64,000 bases of DNA, from the NCBI RefSeq assembly GCF_001905445.1, contig NZ_LIVQ01000014.1, forward strand, positions 1-64,000. The letters run 5' to 3'. Under the pieces are notes generated by a model. It did not search any database, was not told the origin of the DNA, and saw nothing but the letters and a program-made list of their open reading frames with translations. Position numbers and translations under genes: made by a program. Positions 63,568 through 64,000 of the stretch are shown here, in pieces. Source of the DNA: Streptomyces sp. CB00455. GTDB lineage: Bacteria > Actinomycetota > Actinomycetes > Streptomycetales > Streptomycetaceae. The number at the start of each line of letters is the position of its first letter. Position 1 is the first letter of the stretch.

Positions 63568-63909
63568 GTGGGGAACGGTCAGCCGGAGTACCAGCGCGTC
63601 ATGGAGGACCTCCGCCAACGGATCGCCGACGGCCGTCTTGCAGTCGGAGACCCGATCCCCTCGACAGCCAAGCTGGGATCGCAGTACGACGTCTCCAGCA
63701 CCGTGGTCCGGCGCGCCGTCACGGAACTGACCGCCGAGGGCCTTCTGTACGGACAGGCAGGGAAGGGCGTGTTCGTTCGCGCCCGGCCGACGCCTGTCAC
63801 AGCGCAGCCTTCCGCGGCCGAGCTTGCTGCCACAGTCCAGAGGCTTGAGGCCAGGCTTGACGCAATGGCCACCCGACTCGAAGAGCTTGAGCGAGAGCGG
63901 AAGACCTGA
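63568..63909 (+). CDS. GntR-family regulator, KorA-like
   Basis: A 113-residue protein. The winged HTH is complete: YQRVMEDLRQRIADGRLAVG, DPIPSTAKLGSQYDVSSTVV, RRAVTELTAEGLLYGQAGKG, VFV. Instead of an effector domain there is a coiled coil (ELAATVQRLEARLDAMATRL, EELERERK) for dimerisation. Short GntR proteins of this form (KorA/KorSA) repress transfer and their own genes on Streptomyces plasmids. GTG 63568, just after GAAGGAG, was chosen. The frame is open to 63388. Confidence 0.83.
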   Translation: MGNGQPEYQRVMEDLRQRIADGRLAVGDPIPSTAKLGSQYDVSSTVVRRAVTELTAEGLLYGQAGKGVFVRARPTPVTAQPSAAELAATVQRLEARLDAMATRLEELERERKT

Positions 63910-64000
63910 TCGCGCGACACCAAGCGAAGTCCGTCGGTAGTGCACAGGACACCTCCTCATCCACCATCCGTCTGCGCTGCTGGAGCAATCACACCGCAAG

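Overview
The window has the very high GC content, third-position GC bias, overlapping ATGA/GTGA start-stop junctions and protein families (WhiB, DUF2637, RRQRL zinc proteins, DUF402, DUF5999) typical of Streptomyces. It looks like a linear plasmid, or a chromosome arm carrying a plasmid-derived conjugative element. No rRNA, tRNA or CRISPR array was recognised.

Region 1 (1 to about 24.8 kb) is a biosynthetic island between broken DNA-repair genes. On the left are a DUF6233-like gene, a small gene without a clear start, a frameshifted Ku gene joined to a Rieske-protein tail, and a VOC protein. From 22800 down to 2387 on the minus strand lies what looks like one operon of 19 genes. It starts with a 53-residue secreted-type peptide ending in DDNGWW. 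It continues with a nucleotide-sugar dehydrogenase, an A-T-C NRPS, a NodB-type deacetylase, an MFS exporter, an ATP-grasp ligase, a VOC protein, a fusion of a degenerate ABC-ATPase domain with an Ldh2-type dehydrogenase, a Gfo/Idh/MocA oxidoreductase, two TIM-barrel proteins, a sulfotransferase, a second ATP-grasp ligase, a GT2 glycosyltransferase, CysC, CysD, CysN and an SsuBC/TauBC-type ABC pair. A LuxR-type regulator ending at a strong terminator sits upstream on the same strand. Together the genes predict a sulfated, peptide- or amino-sugar-containing metabolite with its own PAPS supply. I could not match the set to a known product. A truncated ATP-dependent DNA ligase closes the island on the right.

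Region 2 (about 24.9 to 40.3 kb) is plasmid maintenance and early mobilisation: small accessory genes separated by a dispersed GGGCAAGCC/GGCTTGCCC dyad, a replication-relaxation protein, a 650-bp field of palindromic repeats (candidate oriV or oriT), a MobF relaxase operon, a ParA/ParB pair with six parS-like sites of core CGTTTCCANTGGAAACG, and an operon of small proteins including RapZ-C-like, Nudix, ASCH and GGDEF proteins.

Region 3 (about 40.3 to 44.3 kb) is a damaged recombinase element: the 3' end of one tyrosine recombinase, a complete large recombinase, and a methyltransferase. It abuts an RRQRL zinc-protein gene whose 3' end is lost.

Region 4 (about 44.5 to 56.1 kb) is the conjugation block: small membrane proteins, an FtsK/TraB-like DNA translocase, coiled-coil and disordered proteins and a DUF2637 membrane protein. 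The 3' part of the DUF2637 gene holds about thirty CGGTCCG-type repeats that could be a transfer (clt) locus.

Region 5 (56195 to 60926) is a complete Tn554-like element (two tyrosine recombinases, a TnpC/DUF6262 protein and a HAD hydrolase) with 10-bp terminal inverted repeats. It splits a DUF5999 gene whose two halves are still readable on either side.

Region 6 (60.9 to 63.9 kb) is a small operon with a WhiB-like protein, a conserved plasmid protein, and a GntR-type (KorA-like) repressor with its promoter and repeated operator-like motif.
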